Part shown: one piece after another, positions 36,378 through 45,337 of the stretch
Layout of the letters: each line of letters opens with the position of its first letter
How positions within the stretch are numbered: position 1 is the stretch's first letter
Assembly (NCBI GenBank): GCA_015207365.1
Contig: JADEXA010000041.1
Coordinates: 1-64,000 of the forward strand
Origin: Vacuolonema iberomarrocanum LEGE 07170
GTDB lineage: Bacteria > Cyanobacteriota > Cyanobacteriia > Elainellales > Elainellaceae
Direction: 5' to 3'
DNA: 64,000 nt
Position numbers and translations under genes: made by a program
The notes under the pieces: generated by a model
Databases searched by the model: none
Told to the model about the DNA's origin: nothing
What the model saw: the letters and a program-made list of their open reading frames with translations, nothing else

Positions 36378-37544
36378 ATGTCAAAACGTGGATTCTATCC
36401 TCCTCGTCGTTTCCCCCGCATGTCTCCGGGGCGACGTCGTTTTCTGCAATTGTCCACAGCGGCGATGGCAGGTGCGGTGCTGACCAACTGCGCTGGCAAC
36501 ATTGCCCAAAATGATGCAGACTCTACCGACACGGAAGCCGAAGCAACCGCCTCTAATGAGGGGTCTGCTAGCGGTGACGACACCCTCCATATCTACAGTT
36601 GGTCTAGCTATTTCGACGATGACATGATCGCTGGCTTCGAGGAAGCAACGGGTATTCGCGTCGTTGCTGATATCTACGACTCGAATGAAACCATGCTGGC
36701 AAGGCTACAAGCAGGTGGCGGCGGCCAGTACAGCATCATCTACCCGTCGGACTACATGATCGAGCAAATGATCGAGATGGATATGTTGTTGGAACTCGAC
36801 CATGATGAGTTGCCCGATCTGGCCGATTTGATTGAGCAGTGGCAGAGCCCACCCTATGATCCCGGCAACGACTACAGCATTCCCTACAGCTGGGGGACAA
36901 CAGGGCTGATTTACAATGTCGCCGAACTGGGTGAAGTCGAAGACTGGGAATACCTGTGGGAAAACCAGGAAGAATTGACGCGCCGCATGACCCTGCTGAA
37001 CGATGTCCGCGAAGTGGCTGGCATTACGCTGAAGATGCTGGGCTACTCGAACAGCACCGAAGATGCAGCCGAAGTTGAAGAAGCCTTCGCCATGTTAGAG
37101 GAACTGAAACCCGCTCTCAGTGCCTTTACAACGGATGGATGGCGCGATCAGATTGTTCCTGGGGATTTGTTGATTGCCCATGCTTATTCGGTGGATGCGC
37201 TGGATGCGATCGCCGAGAACGATGACCTTGAGTATGTGGTGCCATCTAGTGGTGCAACCGTCTGGACAGACGGCATCGCTATTCCTACGACAGCACCCAA
37301 CGTCGAGGCAGCCTATGCCTGGATGAACTATGTGCTCAACCCCGAAAGTGCTGCCGAGGTCATGTCCCGCTTGCAACTGGCCACCCCAAACAAGCTGACA
37401 CTCGACAGCCTTGACAGCGAGCTGAAGGCCGATACGCGTCTCTTCCCACCAGAAGAGGTATTGGCAAAATGTGAAGCCCTGGCTCCAGTTGGGGATGCGA
37501 TTGATCTCTACGATCGCCTTTGGACTCAACTGACCAGCACCTGA
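36378..37544 (+). CDS. potD: Polyamine ABC transporter substrate-binding protein
   Basis: Periplasmic spermidine/putrescine-binding protein of the PotD/PotF family. It begins with a twin-arginine segment (PGRRRFLQLS, residues 17-26) and a lipobox ending at C38 (LTNC), so it is probably a Tat-exported lipoprotein. The mature protein has LHIYSWSSYFDDDMI, IIYPSDYMIEQMIEM, IPYSWGTTGLIYN and a C-terminal VGDAIDLYDRLWTQL. An Asp/Glu/Thr/Ser-rich linker follows the lipidated Cys. AGGAG precedes the ATG. A 12-bp hairpin follows before potB. Confidence 0.92.
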   Translation: MSKRGFYPPRRFPRMSPGRRRFLQLSTAAMAGAVLTNCAGNIAQNDADSTDTEAEATASNEGSASGDDTLHIYSWSSYFDDDMIAGFEEATGIRVVADIYDSNETMLARLQAGGGGQYSIIYPSDYMIEQMIEMDMLLELDHDELPDLADLIEQWQSPPYDPGNDYSIPYSWGTTGLIYNVAELGEVEDWEYLWENQEELTRRMTLLNDVREVAGITLKMLGYSNSTEDAAEVEEAFAMLEELKPALSAFTTDGWRDQIVPGDLLIAHAYSVDALDAIAENDDLEYVVPSSGATVWTDGIAIPTTAPNVEAAYAWMNYVLNPESAAEVMSRLQLATPNKLTLDSLDSELKADTRLFPPEEVLAKCEALAPVGDAIDLYDRLWTQLTST

Positions 37545-37567
37545 TCCCCATCTACGACTAACGTGAT

Positions 37568-37606
37568 GAGCAATCCCTGTAACCCCTTTGGCTTCAGGGA
37601 TTGCTC
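37568..37606 (+). promoter_or_regulatory. Hairpin between potD and potB
   Basis: GAGCAATCCCTG (37568-37579) pairs perfectly with CAGGGATTGCTC (37595-37606) over a 15-nt loop. It lacks a T-run. Such a stem behind a binding-protein gene can stabilise the upstream mRNA and lower permease expression, as known for malE-malF in E. coli; the role here is inferred. Confidence 0.6.
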
Positions 37607-37654
37607 CGGGACATCAATCGTCAAGATCCCCTATCTCAACGCCCTGCATGATCT

Positions 37655-38581
37655 ATGGCCACCAGTCCTCCGATCGCATCCCGTGAAACTGCATCCCCTG
37701 CCTCGGTATTCCAGCGCCTCAAGCAGCGCGCCACAAAATTAGTGGAGCCGCTGGTGCTGCTGCTACCTGCGGGTGTGTGGCTGCTGCTGTTGCTGGTCAT
37801 TCCCACACTGATGATTCTGCAGTTGAGTTTGTTGCCCGACTTTAAGCCAGGCAATCCCTTACCTAGTTATGGACTGGGTAACTATCTCAAAATTCTTCAA
37901 GATGATGTTTATTTGCGGGTCATTTTTCGCTCCTTTATCTTTGCGATCGCCAGCACGCTACTCTGCCTGGTGCTGGGCTTTCCTGTCGCCTATTGGATAG
38001 CGCTTATGGCTCCGCAGCGTTGGCGTAACTTGCTCTTGTTAGCTTTTGTTCTGCCATTGTGGACCTCCTCCCTCCTCCGTTCCTATGCCTGGATTACGAT
38101 CCTGCGACCAACGGGCGTCCTCAATACGTTTTTGAATTCCGTAGGGCTCCCATCTCTACAAATCCTAAATACGCAGTCAGCCGTCGTCTTGGGGCTGGCC
38201 TACAACTTCTTGCCTTACATGGTCTTGATCCTCTACGCATCCCTGGAAAAGCTAGATAGGCGATTGCTGGAGGCAGCAGCGGATCTGGGTGCACCCCCCA
38301 CTCAAGTTTTCGCCAAAATCACGGTACCCCAATCGCTTCCGGGGATCGCGGCGGGTTGCCTGCTCGTTTTCATTACCAGTCTGGGAGATTTTGTTGTCCC
38401 AGAACTGCTGGGGGGCGCTTCGAGCATGACGATGGCGCGACTAGTCTATAACCAATTCCTGGGAGCAGCGCGAAACTGGGGCTTTGGGTCTGGGCTCAGT
38501 ATGCTGCTAATTTTGGCTGTGAGCTTAACGATCGCCTTGCTGTTGAAATATGGCGATCGCAAAGCCGATACCTTAGTGTAA
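37655..38581 (+). CDS. potB: Polyamine ABC transporter permease PotB
   Basis: An inner-membrane permease with about six spans and the EAA loop that contacts the ATPase (EAAADLGAPPTQVFAKITVPQSLPG read in parts: LEAAADLGAPP and ITVPQSLPG). 308 residues, family size. The hydrophobic N-terminal span is at about residues 34-56 (LVLLLPAGVWLLLLLVIP). It follows potD on the same strand. Its 3' end is partly repeated 59 bp downstream, next to the inverted Uma2 gene. Confidence 0.92.
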   Translation: MATSPPIASRETASPASVFQRLKQRATKLVEPLVLLLPAGVWLLLLLVIPTLMILQLSLLPDFKPGNPLPSYGLGNYLKILQDDVYLRVIFRSFIFAIASTLLCLVLGFPVAYWIALMAPQRWRNLLLLAFVLPLWTSSLLRSYAWITILRPTGVLNTFLNSVGLPSLQILNTQSAVVLGLAYNFLPYMVLILYASLEKLDRRLLEAAADLGAPPTQVFAKITVPQSLPGIAAGCLLVFITSLGDFVVPELLGGASSMTMARLVYNQFLGAARNWGFGSGLSMLLILAVSLTIALLLKYGDRKADTLV

Positions 38582-38624
38582 TTCTGACAATCGCCTTGCT
38601 ACTGAAATATGGCGATCGCAAAAC
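38528..38624 (+). repeat. Partial duplication of the potB 3' end
   Basis: The 38-bp segment 38528-38565 inside potB recurs at 38587-38624 with 4 differences (34/38 identical), period 59 bp. Each copy contains ATGGCGATCGC. The second copy sits between the potB stop and the end of the inverted Uma2 gene. Confidence 0.8.
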
Positions 38625-38626
38625 TA

Positions 38627-39325
38627 TTAATCGTTTGGCCTCTGTTGCGCCAACCTTTCGAGAAACACCTGATGGGAGGGATCAGCAATGCCGCGCTGCA
38701 AACCGTTGAGAACCGCCATCATGTCTCCTGACAGCAACGCAGGCACCTCCAGCCAAAGCCCTGGGAATACCTGACTGCCAATGATCCCCTCAGTATCCGG
38801 CTCCATCACGACAAATTCCTCATTTTGCAGCTGATACCAACTGAGCCGATTCTCGAAAGTGTCCCAGATCAAATATTCCTGCACACCGTTGCGGCGATAG
38901 GCATTCATCTTTGCCCCGAAATCGAGAGCAGCACTGCTTGTTGCAATCTCTGCCACTAATTCTGGTGCCCCTTCAACATAGCCATCCGCACTGATACTTG
39001 ACGTTCCACCCGTCTCTATTCGTAATAGAGCATCAGGTTGCGGTTCATTATCCAAATCCAAGCGAGTCGTTGTGTTGTCTGCTCCGCTCACTCCTGGAGT
39101 CGCTGCGCTATAAACACCTAGCCAGGTAATTAAGTTGAAGTGGGGATTGCCATGCAAATTTCGAACGGGAGAAGCCACGTAAACAACTCCTTCGATGAGT
39201 TCTGCTTTGAAGGGTTCGGGGGTCACTCGGTAGCGACGTTCAAACTCAGCACGGGTGAGGCGATCGCCACTTTCTAGTGGTGGCACTGCTAGCAGGCTTA
39301 AGGGCTGTTGCAAAACCATCATCAA
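38627..39325 (-). CDS. Uma2-family putative restriction endonuclease-like protein
   Basis: Member of the Uma2 (DUF820) family, very numerous in cyanobacteria, with a PD-(D/E)xK nuclease fold. The start TRAEFERRYRVTPEPFKAELIEG, the PDALLRIE strand (candidate Asp), APELVAEIATSSAALDFGAKMNAYRR (candidate Glu and Lys; quoted in pieces ELVAEIATSS and DFGAKMNAYRR) and VQEYLIWDTFENRL fit the family. Biological role is unknown. It lies on the opposite strand between potB and potC and so interrupts the pot operon, and a degenerate copy of the potB tail lies at its 3' side. Start at the second Met is also possible. Confidence 0.88.
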   Translation of the reverse strand: MMMVLQQPLSLLAVPPLESGDRLTRAEFERRYRVTPEPFKAELIEGVVYVASPVRNLHGNPHFNLITWLGVYSAATPGVSGADNTTTRLDLDNEPQPDALLRIETGGTSSISADGYVEGAPELVAEIATSSAALDFGAKMNAYRRNGVQEYLIWDTFENRLSWYQLQNEEFVVMEPDTEGIIGSQVFPGLWLEVPALLSGDMMAVLNGLQRGIADPSHQVFLERLAQQRPND

Positions 39326-39421
39326 CCTCTACAAAAGGCAGTCGGTACGTGAAGAAGATAGTGTCATCTTAGCGAACCCAAGTGTTCCAAAGATTCACAA
39401 ATCGATCAGCAGGGCTGACGT

Positions 39422-39459
39422 ATTTTGTTGATGTTGTAAGCGTGGTGCATCAACAAAAT
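39422..39459 (+). promoter_or_regulatory. Hairpin upstream of potC
   Basis: ATTTTGTTGATG (39422-39433) pairs perfectly with CATCAACAAAAT (39448-39459) over a 14-nt loop, between the Uma2 and potC starts. It could end transcription or mark a control site now that potC is separated from potB. On both strands the stem is AT-rich with short T tracts, not a classical terminator. Confidence 0.5.
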
Positions 39460-39541
39460 GCATCAATCCCAAGAAGAAACTGATTGCATCTACCGCCAGC
39501 GCTTTGTACAATCCGATAAATCTCATTCAGCAGGTAGAAAG

Positions 39542-40384
39542 ATGATGGTAGCTGATGGCGATCGCCCCGCGTCTCACAAAGCAAAATCCACATCGCGTGC
39601 TTGGTTGCAGTGGCAGTTTGGCTTCACCCTGGTAATGTTCGCCTTCATGTATTTACCCGTGCTGGTGTTGGCTTTCTTCAGCTTCAACGAGTCACCCTTT
39701 GCCTCAAACTGGCAGGGTTTTTCGCTGCGGTGGTACATCAGCATGTTTAATGATGGTCGCATTTTGTCGGCCTTGCAGGATAGCCTCTCGGTAGCCCTCA
39801 TTTCCGTCTTAGTGTCGTCGGTACTGGGTACGTTGATGGCGGTGGGCTTGGCTCGCTACACCTTCCCCGGTAAAAGCTTGTACCAAGGCATATCTTATCT
39901 GCCGTTGATTATTCCAGACATTGCGATCGCCGTTGCAACTCTCGTGTTCCTGGCATCCATGGCCATTCCCTTAAGCCTGTGGACCGTGGTTGCAGCCCAT
40001 ATGGTGTTTTGTCTCGCCTACATTGCGGTTGTCGTCTCGACCCGTCTGGCAGGACTCAATCCTTACCTGGAAGAAGCTGCACTCGATTTAGGAGCAACCC
40101 CTCGCCAGGCATTTATCAAAGTGCTCTTGCCAGAACTGATGCCCGCCATTATTTCTGGATGCTTACTGTCATTTGTGTTGAGCATGGATGACTTGCTCAT
40201 TTCCAGCTTCACCGCTGGGGGTGGCGTCAATACACTGCCCATGGAAATCTTCAGCCGCGTCCGCACGGGCGTCAAGCCAGATGTCAATGCTCTTAGCGCT
40301 ATTCTGATCATGGGATCAGGCATTTTGGCCTTTACCTCAGAATTTATCCGTTACCAGAGCGATCAACGACGCCTGAGAAACTAG
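39542..40384 (+). CDS. potC: Polyamine ABC transporter permease PotC
   Basis: Second permease subunit. Six spans, the FNESPFASNW block after the first span (typical of PotC/PotI), and the EAA loop LEEAALDLGATPRQAFIKVLLPEL (quoted in pieces: EEAALDLGATPRQAF). The start at 39542 is chosen because the preceding 28 codons from 39458 lie in a hairpin and show no likeness; a Met 3 nt later is also possible. GCAGGTAG lies upstream. It now lies 960 bp from potB, beyond the inverted Uma2 gene, and needs its own promoter or read-through. Confidence 0.92.
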   Translation: MMVADGDRPASHKAKSTSRAWLQWQFGFTLVMFAFMYLPVLVLAFFSFNESPFASNWQGFSLRWYISMFNDGRILSALQDSLSVALISVLVSSVLGTLMAVGLARYTFPGKSLYQGISYLPLIIPDIAIAVATLVFLASMAIPLSLWTVVAAHMVFCLAYIAVVVSTRLAGLNPYLEEAALDLGATPRQAFIKVLLPELMPAIISGCLLSFVLSMDDLLISSFTAGGGVNTLPMEIFSRVRTGVKPDVNALSAILIMGSGILAFTSEFIRYQSDQRRLRN

Positions 40385-40414
40385 CCCTCTGACTGACTCG
40401 ATTTCAATCCCAAA

Positions 40415-42973
40415 TCAAGCATCCTGATCGTCTGGACTATTACGCGTCTGGGACTCACCTACAACTCGATCCAATGGATAGCTGGGTACGATTAGTCTGA
40501 AGGTCGTCCATCCGTCCTGACTAGTCGCAAAAATATTGCCGCCCAATTCTTCGACCAACTTTTTGACCAGGGCGAGTCCAAGCCCAGTGCCGCCATGCCT
40601 GTAACGATCCACCTGGGTGGCGCGGTAGAACTTCTCGAAAATGTGCGGCAGGTCATGGGCAGGGATCTCTGCCTCGTTGCGCAGCGTAAAGGTGAGATGG
40701 GGCAAATGAGTGAAGTTATAATCGTTCGACGCAACCGAGAGTTCAATAGTCGACTCACGGGCGGTGTACTTGCAAGCGTTGTTGAGTAGCTCGATCAAGA
40801 TGCGCTGCAAAATGCTGAGATCGGTATGGAGCCATTGCACCTCTGGCGGGCAATGCAACTGAAATATCTGCTGATAGCTCTGCATCCGAGACTGGAAGGG
40901 CTGGACTAATTCGGGTAGCCAGTCTTGCATATTGATAACTTGCAGGGAAATTTGTGCTCGCGATTGTTCCAACCGTTGTAAATCCAACAAATCATTGATG
41001 AAATCGGACTCGCGGGCCAATTCATCCTTCAAAATTTTGAGATACTGCGCTTGCTTATCGGGAGACTTGGAAATTTCGAGCATATGGATCGCCATTTTGA
41101 GGTTGGCGATGGGGGTACGAAGTTCGTGGGAAACCGTGCTGAGGAACTGATCTTTCAGATGGTTGAGGTGCTCCAGCTCCTCGACTTGGGCTTTAGCGGC
41201 TCGATAAAGTCGCGCCTGCCGGATGGCGATCGCACATTGGTTTGCCACCTGTTGCACCAGTCGGATTTCAGACAGGTTAAACACATAGTCTTTTTCATGG
41301 ATCAGCCAGAGATCGCCCAGTACCGTTTGTTCCATCCCCTCAGCGCTTTTGGGATCAACGAAGATAGGGCAGGCTAGCATTGCCACCGAACCGCGTACCG
41401 GGTTGGGGTAAAGAGAACAGAATTGGAACGAATGCCCTTCTTTCAACTGATGGTAGATTTCTGGCGAATCTTCCATGCGGGCAACTTTGCCATAGAAGGC
41501 GGGAACGGAGCTGGTGTATTCGTAGAGAATAGTCGAGGTATTTTGGTCGAGATCGTAAAGAGCGGCGTTGCATCCAGAAATGTTGAGTACCAGCGTCAAT
41601 TCTTGTACCGCCGCTTGCAAAATCTGATTCTGGTCGAGGGAATCGCGCACGCGGTCGGTGATCCGCTTCAGCATGGATTCGTACTTTAGAATCCGTCCCA
41701 TCTGTTCAGTTCGTTGGTGGAGATCTTGCTCCAGGGTGGCACTAACTTGCTGGGCTTGCTGATACAGGGCGGAATGGTGTAGGGCGATCGCCAACTCTGC
41801 GGCTACCCGTTGCAGCAACTCGATTTCCCAGCTCTGCCATGTTCGCACCCGACTACATTGATGGACAGACAACAGCCCTAGCAACATGTCTCCATCTAGC
41901 ACGGGAACCGTTGCCATAGACTGAATCTGGTGCTGTCGAAGAATTTCGGTTGCTTCAGGGGAGAAAGCCAAATCATGGACGTCGGGCAGAACAACCGCTT
42001 CCTCTTGTCCGTATAGCTCGGATACAAATGCCATGGCGTCTGGTTCTACGGACGGGCCTAAAAGCGATCGCCATCCCGGTTCGATGGCCTCGGCGATCGC
42101 CGTCACCTGTTGGCTATCCACCTGGTAAACCACCACACGATCGATCTGTAGAACCCGCTGTACCTCTGTCACAGCATTACTGAGAATAGCAGGGGGATCG
42201 AGAGATTGGTGGATCTGTTGGATCATCTCTGCCGACAACTGCGCCAGTTCTAGTTTTTGCGCCTGCTCATCTGCCCGTTGGCGCTGCCGAGAAATGTCAT
42301 GGGCCTGCCAGCGGATCACTCCAGCCTCTGTGTGATGGCCCATATCTGCATCCAAGTAAAAGACGACATCTCGAACGACATCGTCCTCCAAATCAGCCTC
42401 CGACAGCGGTGGGGCGTCTCCAGAATGTTCGGGGGAGCGATCGCCTCTCAGACTCACATCTAGTTCATCTTTTCCACCGCTTCGGAGTAGCTGGTGGAGT
42501 CTTGTCTGCACAATAGCCACCATCTCCGGAGCGACAAACTCCAGGAGCGATCGCCCCAGTAATGCCTCGATCGAAAGCCCCAGCAATTGCCCCGCCGCCT
42601 GATTGACCTGAAGAATGATCCCTTGCCCATTGGTCAGAAAATCTGGCGTTGGGGACTGATCAAACAACTGCTTGAAAGCCATGTACTCTCGCCACAACTG
42701 GGTATGGCAAGCCACCAGCTCACTGTATTTCCGCAGGAGCTGACCTGTGTTTCCCTGCATGGCCACAGTTGCATCTTCGAGAGCCGCCGGATCAAGGGCG
42801 ATCGGGGAAGGGAGCTCGAAGGGAGTCCGAGGTGGAATCCGAGGGGTAGCGGTGTCCTCTAAAAGGCTGTCATCCTGCAAGGGATCTGGCTCGCGGGATA
42901 AAGACTGTGTTTCTTCTTCAGACATGCTGGACCCGACCGACCCAGGTTCTTGTTGTCGTTCCGGGTCATTCAT
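40415..42973 (-). CDS. Hybrid-sensor type histidine kinase PAS-GAF-GAF-HisKA-HATPase
   Basis: A soluble sensor kinase of 852 residues. After a disordered Asp/Glu/Pro-rich N-terminus (1-75) come a PAS domain (about 98-235, FDQSPTPDFLTNGQGIIL), two GAF domains (about 255-405 and 440-600), HisKA with phospho-acceptor H616 in SHELRTP, and an ATPase domain with N-box ELLNNACKYT and G-box GGTGLGLALVKKLVEELGG. The first GAF resembles phytochrome-like GAFs (SVHQCSRVRTWQSWEIELLQ), but no bilin-binding cysteine can be assigned. There is no membrane span and no adjacent response regulator, so the signal and partner are unknown. Confidence 0.92.
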   Translation of the reverse strand: MNDPERQQEPGSVGSSMSEEETQSLSREPDPLQDDSLLEDTATPRIPPRTPFELPSPIALDPAALEDATVAMQGNTGQLLRKYSELVACHTQLWREYMAFKQLFDQSPTPDFLTNGQGIILQVNQAAGQLLGLSIEALLGRSLLEFVAPEMVAIVQTRLHQLLRSGGKDELDVSLRGDRSPEHSGDAPPLSEADLEDDVVRDVVFYLDADMGHHTEAGVIRWQAHDISRQRQRADEQAQKLELAQLSAEMIQQIHQSLDPPAILSNAVTEVQRVLQIDRVVVYQVDSQQVTAIAEAIEPGWRSLLGPSVEPDAMAFVSELYGQEEAVVLPDVHDLAFSPEATEILRQHQIQSMATVPVLDGDMLLGLLSVHQCSRVRTWQSWEIELLQRVAAELAIALHHSALYQQAQQVSATLEQDLHQRTEQMGRILKYESMLKRITDRVRDSLDQNQILQAAVQELTLVLNISGCNAALYDLDQNTSTILYEYTSSVPAFYGKVARMEDSPEIYHQLKEGHSFQFCSLYPNPVRGSVAMLACPIFVDPKSAEGMEQTVLGDLWLIHEKDYVFNLSEIRLVQQVANQCAIAIRQARLYRAAKAQVEELEHLNHLKDQFLSTVSHELRTPIANLKMAIHMLEISKSPDKQAQYLKILKDELARESDFINDLLDLQRLEQSRAQISLQVINMQDWLPELVQPFQSRMQSYQQIFQLHCPPEVQWLHTDLSILQRILIELLNNACKYTARESTIELSVASNDYNFTHLPHLTFTLRNEAEIPAHDLPHIFEKFYRATQVDRYRHGGTGLGLALVKKLVEELGGNIFATSQDGWTTFRLIVPSYPLDRVVGESQTRNSPDDQDA

Positions 42974-44046
42974 CCTCTACCTCCGTGAGTACCTACCAGG
43001 AAGAAACTTGAGAAAAGCCATGAGAGAGGTAAGGCCATACTGCTAACTACCTATCTCTCCGTTAACTACAACAACAATGTCTAGCGACGTCTGGCGATCG
43101 CTGAACAGAACTCATCCACTGGGTTTATCCGCGTTTTGGATGGCTCTAAACCTGCATCCACTTGCCAGCGAGGCTTCCATCCTTCCGCACATGCTTAAAC
43201 AGGTTCTCCCCTGCAAAACTCTGACAAGATAGAAAGCCATTGAAGCCCTATACGAATCGATTATCAGGAAACACAGAACCATCTCGCACTATGCAAAAAA
43301 GCAACGATGAGGTGGGTGAAAAGACGATCAGGATAAACCCGAATCAGCCTAGAACAACGTGAGTTGAGGACGAGGAGCTGCAAACGCCTCAGCGGAGCGG
43401 GCGCAGACGTTATCTAAACCTCAACACAACTTTGAGCGTCAATACAACAGGGAGGTGCAACCAAAATCAGTGGAGCCTTTGAAGAGAAAATTCAGTGGAG
43501 CAGAGTAAATTTGCGATCGCACTCCAAATCTGTACCAAAACCGACCCCAAATAGATCAGCGGAGAACAGATCTAGAAACGATCCCCATCAGCTCAGGAAC
43601 ACTCAGCAGTTGCTCCCCACCGCATGGAAGTCAAACACATACATTTTTCTCCCATACCTCCGCAAACTTATCAAATTTTTCGATCAGATGTACCGGAGCA
43701 TCTGAAAAATTACAGTATTTTTGCAGATCGCCCATAAAACTTTGCAAAGCCCGCATTTACCGTATTTACCCACAAAAGGATATAGAGTCATCAATCGAAT
43801 ACACGCCACTATTTCTATGATTCATGCATAGAAAATCTCAGGGAAGTCTAGTAGGAAAGCTTATGAGAATCAGGCAAATTAGGGGCAATCATGGCGGCAT
43901 AGCGAATTCAGAGATGGGGACACGATCGCTCAACTCAACGTTCAGTAAGAACCGGAGGGAGCAAACTCTCCCTGTACACTGTTTCCGATCCTGAACGTTG
44001 CCAACAGCGATAGCAGCCTCAGGTGGCCTGCATCAGGTGGCCTGCA
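42974..44046. other. Long intergenic region with no supported gene
   Basis: About 1.07 kb between two genes on the minus strand. Frames are short and AT-rich. At its right edge lie three 14-bp tandem repeats. It may hold the kinase promoter, which I could not pinpoint. Confidence 0.4.
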
Positions 44047-44061
44047 TCAGGTGGCCTGCAC
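44020..44061. repeat. Three tandem 14-bp repeats at the end of the 44047 gene
   Basis: CAGGTGGCCTGCAT at 44020-44033 and 44034-44047, and CAGGTGGCCTGCAC at 44048-44061. The stop codon of the minus-strand gene falls in the array, so loss or gain of a unit would change the C-terminus (14 is not a multiple of 3). Confidence 0.85.
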
Positions 44062-44397
44062 ACTCTCCACCATATTCCATTGGTGGTCGCGCTCGAAGGC
44101 TTCAAACACCTGCTGAAACATCTGGCGACAGTGATTATCCCGCTTCAATGGCAGCTCTTCATTCTTAACCACTACGCTCAACTGAACTTCCTTTGTGCGA
44201 TCGACTGTTCTATCAATCAGCACTTCGACGGTTACCAAGCGTGAGTAAGATACTCGACCGGGGACTTCGCGAGCAAACACGTAGTCATCCTCGTCATAGA
44301 TGACATCACAATCGCAGGATCGCAATACATCGGCAAACCGATGGCGAACAGAAGTTAGTGGTGTTGCAAGGGTAAATAGGCTGGAATAACGAGCCAT
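44047..44397 (-). CDS. Conserved cyanobacterial protein of unknown function
   Basis: The sequence MARYSSLFTLATPL, DVIYDEDDYVFAREVPG, LVTVEVLIDRT and VVVKNEELPLKRDNHCRQMF reads like a conserved soluble family of about 115 residues in cyanobacteria, known only as hypothetical proteins as far as I recall. It looks like an alpha/beta fold resembling small lipid- or nucleotide-binding domains (SRPBCC-like is a guess). The start at 44397 is chosen because MARYSS is the conserved start; the frame is open for 15 more codons upstream. Its stop lies within tandem 14-bp repeats. Confidence 0.7.
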   Translation of the reverse strand: MARYSSLFTLATPLTSVRHRFADVLRSCDCDVIYDEDDYVFAREVPGRVSYSRLVTVEVLIDRTVDRTKEVQLSVVVKNEELPLKRDNHCRQMFQQVFEAFERDHQWNMVESVQAT

Positions 44398-45222
44398 TGC
44401 TCTGCTCCCAATATGTGCAACTTCGTAGACTAGTCGCTCCACTTCAGACTATGCCATTCATCTAGACCAAGCAAGGGGCCTGAATGTGGATCTGTATGTG
44501 ACAAACTTACGCGCGTTCCGCAAGGCACGAGGCAGTATGCCAAACGTCAGACAGCCAAGATTTTGGTCTGTCCAATCTCATAGTATGCGAAGCGAACGTT
44601 AAATTTCATTCACTCTGAACATTTTTGTTCAAATTTCGCGCCGTATTCAGACGATACCAAATACAACACCGATATGACAGGCTCGATCGCCTCAGATATT
44701 TAGGATAACGATTGAAAACTTGCCGTGAAATGTTTGCAGAGTGGGCGATCGCCTTGATTTCCAAAATCTCCAAATTTCTTTCTAAAGTCTTGTCTTAATA
44801 CAAAGTTCATACAAGGTAAAGGGTCGCCTTCACCGCTCCCTTCATCAACTCTCTAACTTCGCTTAAAAGGTTGATAGACAAGGGTTTTAGCTAGCAAGAA
44901 ACATCGGGGAAGAATCACAAAATATCGAAATTCAAAGTTTGTATAGTCGGAAAGATAGTCTGATTCAAAATCTAAAGATTAGCTGAGAATCACCGTAGCA
45001 ATTTGTTTTTCTGAACCGAGAAAAAAGAAAGATTTCGGTGCTGGACGTTGAAGTTGGGGAAAAGTTCCCGGATTCAAAAACATGTTGTTTTCAGCAATCC
45101 CTCTTTGTACGCCCGGAATAACCAAGACTGAACGCTGAATTAACTAAATTGAATTCAGATGTCATATCAAATCCGGTTGAAGAACCCAACTATCGTTTGT
45201 GCCCTAGGCTATTGAGCTTCTC
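44398..45222. other. Intergenic region
   Basis: AT-rich, about 0.8 kb, no supported gene. A half copy of a hairpin element lies at 45166-45204. HIP1 site near 44745. Confidence 0.4.
45166..45204. repeat. Truncated copy of hairpin element family B
   Basis: The 39 bp from ATCAAATCCGGTTGAAG to GCCC match the left half of the element at 61230-61328 with two substitutions; the right half is missing. It was probably cut by a later rearrangement, perhaps by arrival of the element that follows 18 bp further on. Confidence 0.8.
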
Positions 45223-45327
45223 AGTACAGGACAAAAAATCAAACCCCAGTAAAGCCCTTAATTTTATGTAGCGCGGGCAGTGCCCGTGCTACATAAAATT
45301 AAGAGCCCTCCAGTTTTTTCCTGTACT
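45223..45327. repeat. 105-bp hairpin element with terminal inverted repeats
   Basis: Ends AGTACAGGACAAAAAA (45223-45238) and TTTTTTCCTGTACT (45314-45327) are inverted repeats. Inside, 45258-45279 and 45281-45302 form 22-bp arms (TTAATTTTATGTAGC...) with one G-T type mismatch. TTGAGCTT occurs just outside both ends (about 45212 and 45332), which could be a target-site duplication; the element ends 10 bp from the stop of the next gene. Confidence 0.75.
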
Positions 45328-45337
45328 AAGGTTGAGC

